Shown in pieces: positions 5,997 through 7,464 of a stretch of 7,464 nt of DNA. Location of the stretch: contig JBEINZ010000163.1 of NCBI GenBank assembly GCA_040377825.1, positions 1-7,464 on the forward strand, in the 5' to 3' direction. Under the pieces are notes generated by a model. That model had not been told where the DNA came from. It worked only from the letters and a program-made list of their open reading frames with translations, and did not search any database. The stretch's first letter is position 1; every line of letters starts with the position of its first letter. This stretch comes from JBEINZ01 sp040377825. GTDB taxonomy: Bacteria > Pseudomonadota > Alphaproteobacteria > Rhizobiales > Ancalomicrobiaceae. A program made the position numbers and the translations under genes.

Positions 5997-6008
5997 CGGA
6001 TAAATCCG
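5997..6008. promoter_or_regulatory. Perfect palindrome CGGAT-AA-ATCCG, candidate operator
   Basis: Two 5-nt complementary arms with a 2-nt spacer, 55 nt upstream of the ATG at 6064 and so in the expected promoter/leader zone. The same 2-nt-spacer geometry as at 5909-5924 but a different sequence. Short enough to be chance. Confidence 0.25.
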
Positions 6009-6063
6009 TCATGTCCATGAGCTAGACAGCCCATCCGCCACGCCGCAAGAAATCGGAAACTCC

Positions 6064-7134
6064 ATGGACGCGCCTTCCCCCCGCCCTTTGATGTTAAATG
6101 GCCTCATGATCCTGATCGGGGCCTTCGGCGTGGCCGCGGTTGGCGGGGGTGTTTTTCATCTTTTGGGGTTTCCGGCGGCTTGGGTGTCTGGATCCACCGT
6201 GGCGATCGCCATTGCGGCGCTGTTTAAGATGCCGGTGGAAATGCCCAACCGGTTGCGTGACGGCGTCTTCGTTTTGCTCGGGATATCGATGGGCTCAGGC
6301 GTCAGTCCGGAGACGGTGGAGCGGTTGCCGCATTGGCCGATCAGCCTGATGCTGCTCGCCGTGACCGTCGTTGGGGTCACGCTGTCGACGACATTGTTTT
6401 TCCGTTGGGTAGCGCGTTGGAGCTGGCGCACCGCGCTTTTTGCCTCGGTGCCCGGCGCCATGTCCTATGTCATCGCGCTTGCCGTTGAAACCAATGCCGA
6501 TTTGCGCCGCGTCTCGATCGCGCAGACCGTGCGGCTGATGATGCTGATCGTCGCGCTGCCGGTCGCCATCGCCGGCATCGCCCCGGCCGCCGGCGTCGTC
6601 GTGCCGCCGATCCACACGGCTGGCCCGATCGACATGGCGATCCTGCTCGTCGTTGGAACGGCGGCCGGGCTCGCGGCGCACAAGCTGCGCGTCCCGGCGG
6701 GCCTGTTGACCGGCGCGTTTTTGTCCAGCGCGCTCCTGCATGGCGCGGGTATTGTGACGACCAACCTGCCGCAATGGGTGCTCATCCCGTGCTTCCTGGC
6801 GATCGGGATCGTCATCGGCGAGCGCTTCAAGGGCACGGATCTCGACATGCTGCGGCAGGCCTTGGTCGCCTCGCTCGGGGGTTTCGTGGTCGGCACGACG
6901 TTCGCGGGGCTCGGCGTGATCGCCGTCATCTGGCTGACCGATATTGAATTCGGCCAGGCCGCGCTTGCCTTCGCGCCCGGCGGGCTTGAGGCCATGATCG
7001 CGCTATCCTTCGCGCTCGCGGTCGATCCGGCCTTCGTGGCCGCGCATCAGCTGTTTCGATTCGTGGCGATCGCGCTTGCGATGCCGGCGGTCATGGGCGC
7101 GCTCGAACGGCGTTTCGGCAGCCCCAAGATCTGA
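6064..7134 (+). CDS. AbrB-duplication family inner-membrane protein (putative transporter)
   Basis: 356 residues, the usual length for the Gram-negative AbrB membrane family (PF05145, with the internal duplication described as Gneg_AbrB_dup), unrelated to the Bacillus DNA-binding AbrB. About nine or ten hydrophobic segments are visible, around 11-35, 40-56, 67-80, 92-114, 124-142, 155-175, 189-205, 212-230, 238-252, 264-292, 300-320 and 328-345, some of which may be re-entrant. The duplication shows as paired motifs: SVPGAMSYVIAL...D...VSIAQTVRLM (128-160) and FAPGGLEAMIAL...D..FVAAHQLFRFV (303-334). The N-terminal half also has LGFPAAWVSGS and DGVFVLLGISMGSGVSPETV, typical of the family. The substrate is not known; some members are misannotated as ammonia monooxygenases or transcription regulators. 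ATG 6064 is preceded by GGAAA (6055-6059), 4 nt away; ATG 6091 is a possible later start. It returns to host-like GC content. Confidence 0.85.
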   Translation: MDAPSPRPLMLNGLMILIGAFGVAAVGGGVFHLLGFPAAWVSGSTVAIAIAALFKMPVEMPNRLRDGVFVLLGISMGSGVSPETVERLPHWPISLMLLAVTVVGVTLSTTLFFRWVARWSWRTALFASVPGAMSYVIALAVETNADLRRVSIAQTVRLMMLIVALPVAIAGIAPAAGVVVPPIHTAGPIDMAILLVVGTAAGLAAHKLRVPAGLLTGAFLSSALLHGAGIVTTNLPQWVLIPCFLAIGIVIGERFKGTDLDMLRQALVASLGGFVVGTTFAGLGVIAVIWLTDIEFGQAALAFAPGGLEAMIALSFALAVDPAFVAAHQLFRFVAIALAMPAVMGALERRFGSPKI

Positions 7135-7212
7135 ATTCCAACGCACGCTCACGTCGACCATCGACTGAAATCCCCCTCGTAATTCCACCGAAGGCGGGAA
7201 GTTCTTCGCCGC

Positions 7213-7226
7213 TTGACCTGAATCAA
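7213..7226. promoter_or_regulatory. FNR/FixK/Anr-type box TTGACCTGAATCAA
   Basis: TTGA-N6-TCAA is the known recognition pattern of CRP/FNR-family oxygen and redox regulators (FNR, Anr, FixK; consensus TTGAT-N4-ATCAA), and 9 of the 10 half-site bases match. One extra flanking pair (C7212-G7227) extends the symmetry. It lies 79 nt beyond the AbrB-type stop and 164 nt upstream of the possible gene starting at 7390, so it would most naturally control that downstream gene. No -10 box at the expected distance could be identified with certainty. Confidence 0.5.
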
Positions 7227-7328
7227 GGCTCGGACGCTGGCGGTCGGTACGGTCCCCCGAAAGCCCCGGTTGGTTCGTCGCCCGTCAATTGCGGGTCGTG
7301 AACCGTCCAAAGCCCGCGCCGAGGATCG

Positions 7329-7370
7329 CCTTGATCCCCATGCCCGAGCTTGATGCGGGCGCGGACAAGG
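7329..7370. repeat. REP-like imperfect hairpin
   Basis: CCTTG (7329-7333) pairs with CAAGG (7366-7370), and inside it GCCCG (7342-7346) pairs with CGGGC (7356-7360) around an AGCTTGATG loop. The inner CCCG-GCTTGA-like-CGGG wording resembles the dispersed intergenic palindromes common in alphaproteobacterial genomes, here degenerate. One copy in the window, so its repeat status is inferred. Confidence 0.35.
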
Positions 7371-7389
7371 GACGGCGAGGGCGCGCACA

Positions 7390-7464
7390 ATGGCGGCAGC
7401 AAGCGAAGCCAGACATTTTTCATTCGAAGAACTCGGTTATGCCGGGTTTCTCGGGTTCTTGACA
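7390..7464 (+). CDS. Possible start of a gene running off the window end
   Basis: ATG 7390 opens 25 codons without a stop to the last base: MAAASEARHFSFEELGYAGF then LGFLT. GAGGG at 7377-7381 is 8 nt before the ATG, a good ribosome site, and the stretch lies at the right place after a regulated-looking intergenic region. The peptide is protein-like but too short to assign a family. The final TTGACA (7459-7464) matches a consensus -35 box, but as part of this reading frame it may be coincidence. Confidence 0.4.
   Translation, partial: MAAASEARHFSFEELGYAGFLGFLT

Larger units (their letters stand above)
5767..6063. other. Right border of the island / upstream region of the AbrB-type gene, no gene seen
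   Basis: 297 nt without a convincing ORF. Composition is still AT-rich at the left (5815-5890) and returns to GC-rich towards 6064. It contains two short perfect palindromes (5909-5924 and 5997-6008) and a 9-bp direct repeat, listed separately. TAGAAT at 5882-5887 resembles a -10 box, but no matching -35 stands at the right distance. CCGC/GCGG near 5767-5782 makes only a 4-bp stem without a T-run, so it is not a terminator. No direct repeat matching the left island border was found by eye. Confidence 0.4.
7135..7389. other. Intergenic region after the AbrB-type gene
   Basis: 255 nt with no well-supported gene; short reverse-strand ORFs here lack ribosome sites and recognisable motifs. It contains an FNR/FixK-like box at 7213-7226 and an REP-like imperfect hairpin at 7329-7370. 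No T-run terminator follows the AbrB-type stop. Confidence 0.45.

Noticed and set aside
3677..6063. Attachment-site direct repeats or a transposase flanking the island
   Set aside because: No matching repeats at both borders, no terminal inverted repeats and no integrase or transposase motif could be found by eye.
7149..7423. Reverse-strand ORFs of 79 and 66 codons in the final intergenic stretch
   Set aside because: Arg/Pro-rich translations without family signals; they cover the FNR-like box and the REP-like hairpin, so non-coding use is more likely.
7459..7464. Consensus -35 box TTGACA at the very end
   Set aside because: The -10 region is outside the window and the six bases also fall in an open reading frame, so a promoter cannot be supported.

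Overview
This window looks like chromosome from a high-GC alphaproteobacterium, most likely Hyphomicrobiales. That is an inference from codon use, from the character of the hydroxypyruvate isomerase / glycerate kinase / M20 / AbrB-type genes, and from ATGA-overlapping operon junctions. All confident genes are on the + strand. The flanking genes are very GC-rich (80% G+C by hand count over 3361-3420).

Left block (1-3676): the C-terminal end of an ABC exporter ATPase, then hydroxypyruvate isomerase (hyi) 12 nt later, then a GckA/TtuD-type glycerate 2-kinase overlapping hyi by ATGA, then after 75 nt an M20-family amidohydrolase. hyi and the kinase are two steps of glyoxylate/glycerate metabolism, feeding tartronate semialdehyde/hydroxypyruvate carbon towards 2-phosphoglycerate. 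The M20 protein keeps the overall fold motifs, but two usual metal-ligand positions are altered.

Middle block (3677-6063): a clear compositional island. It opens with a decayed piece of an XRE-type HTH regulator carrying an in-frame stop. Three tightly packed genes follow: a TIGR04255-like protein (G+C falls to about 32% at its start), a 184-aa protein of unknown function with a striking conserved-looking C-terminal half, and a 145-aa protein of unknown function. The junctions are 6 nt and an ATGA overlap, so the three are almost certainly one transcription unit. The first gene has a strong Shine-Dalgarno that points to an ATT codon rather than to its nearest standard start. This cassette is the best candidate here for an undescribed system. 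Its function cannot be read from sequence; a defence or toxin-antitoxin-like role is only speculation from its sporadic, horizontally acquired look.

Right block (6064-7464): an AbrB-duplication-family inner-membrane protein, preceded by a 297-nt intergenic region with two short perfect palindromes. After it comes a non-coding stretch with a good FNR/FixK-type box (TTGACCTGAATCAA) and an REP-like imperfect hairpin. The start of a possible further gene, with a good ribosome binding site, runs off the window end. No tRNA, rRNA, CRISPR array, transposase or convincing rho-independent terminator was seen.
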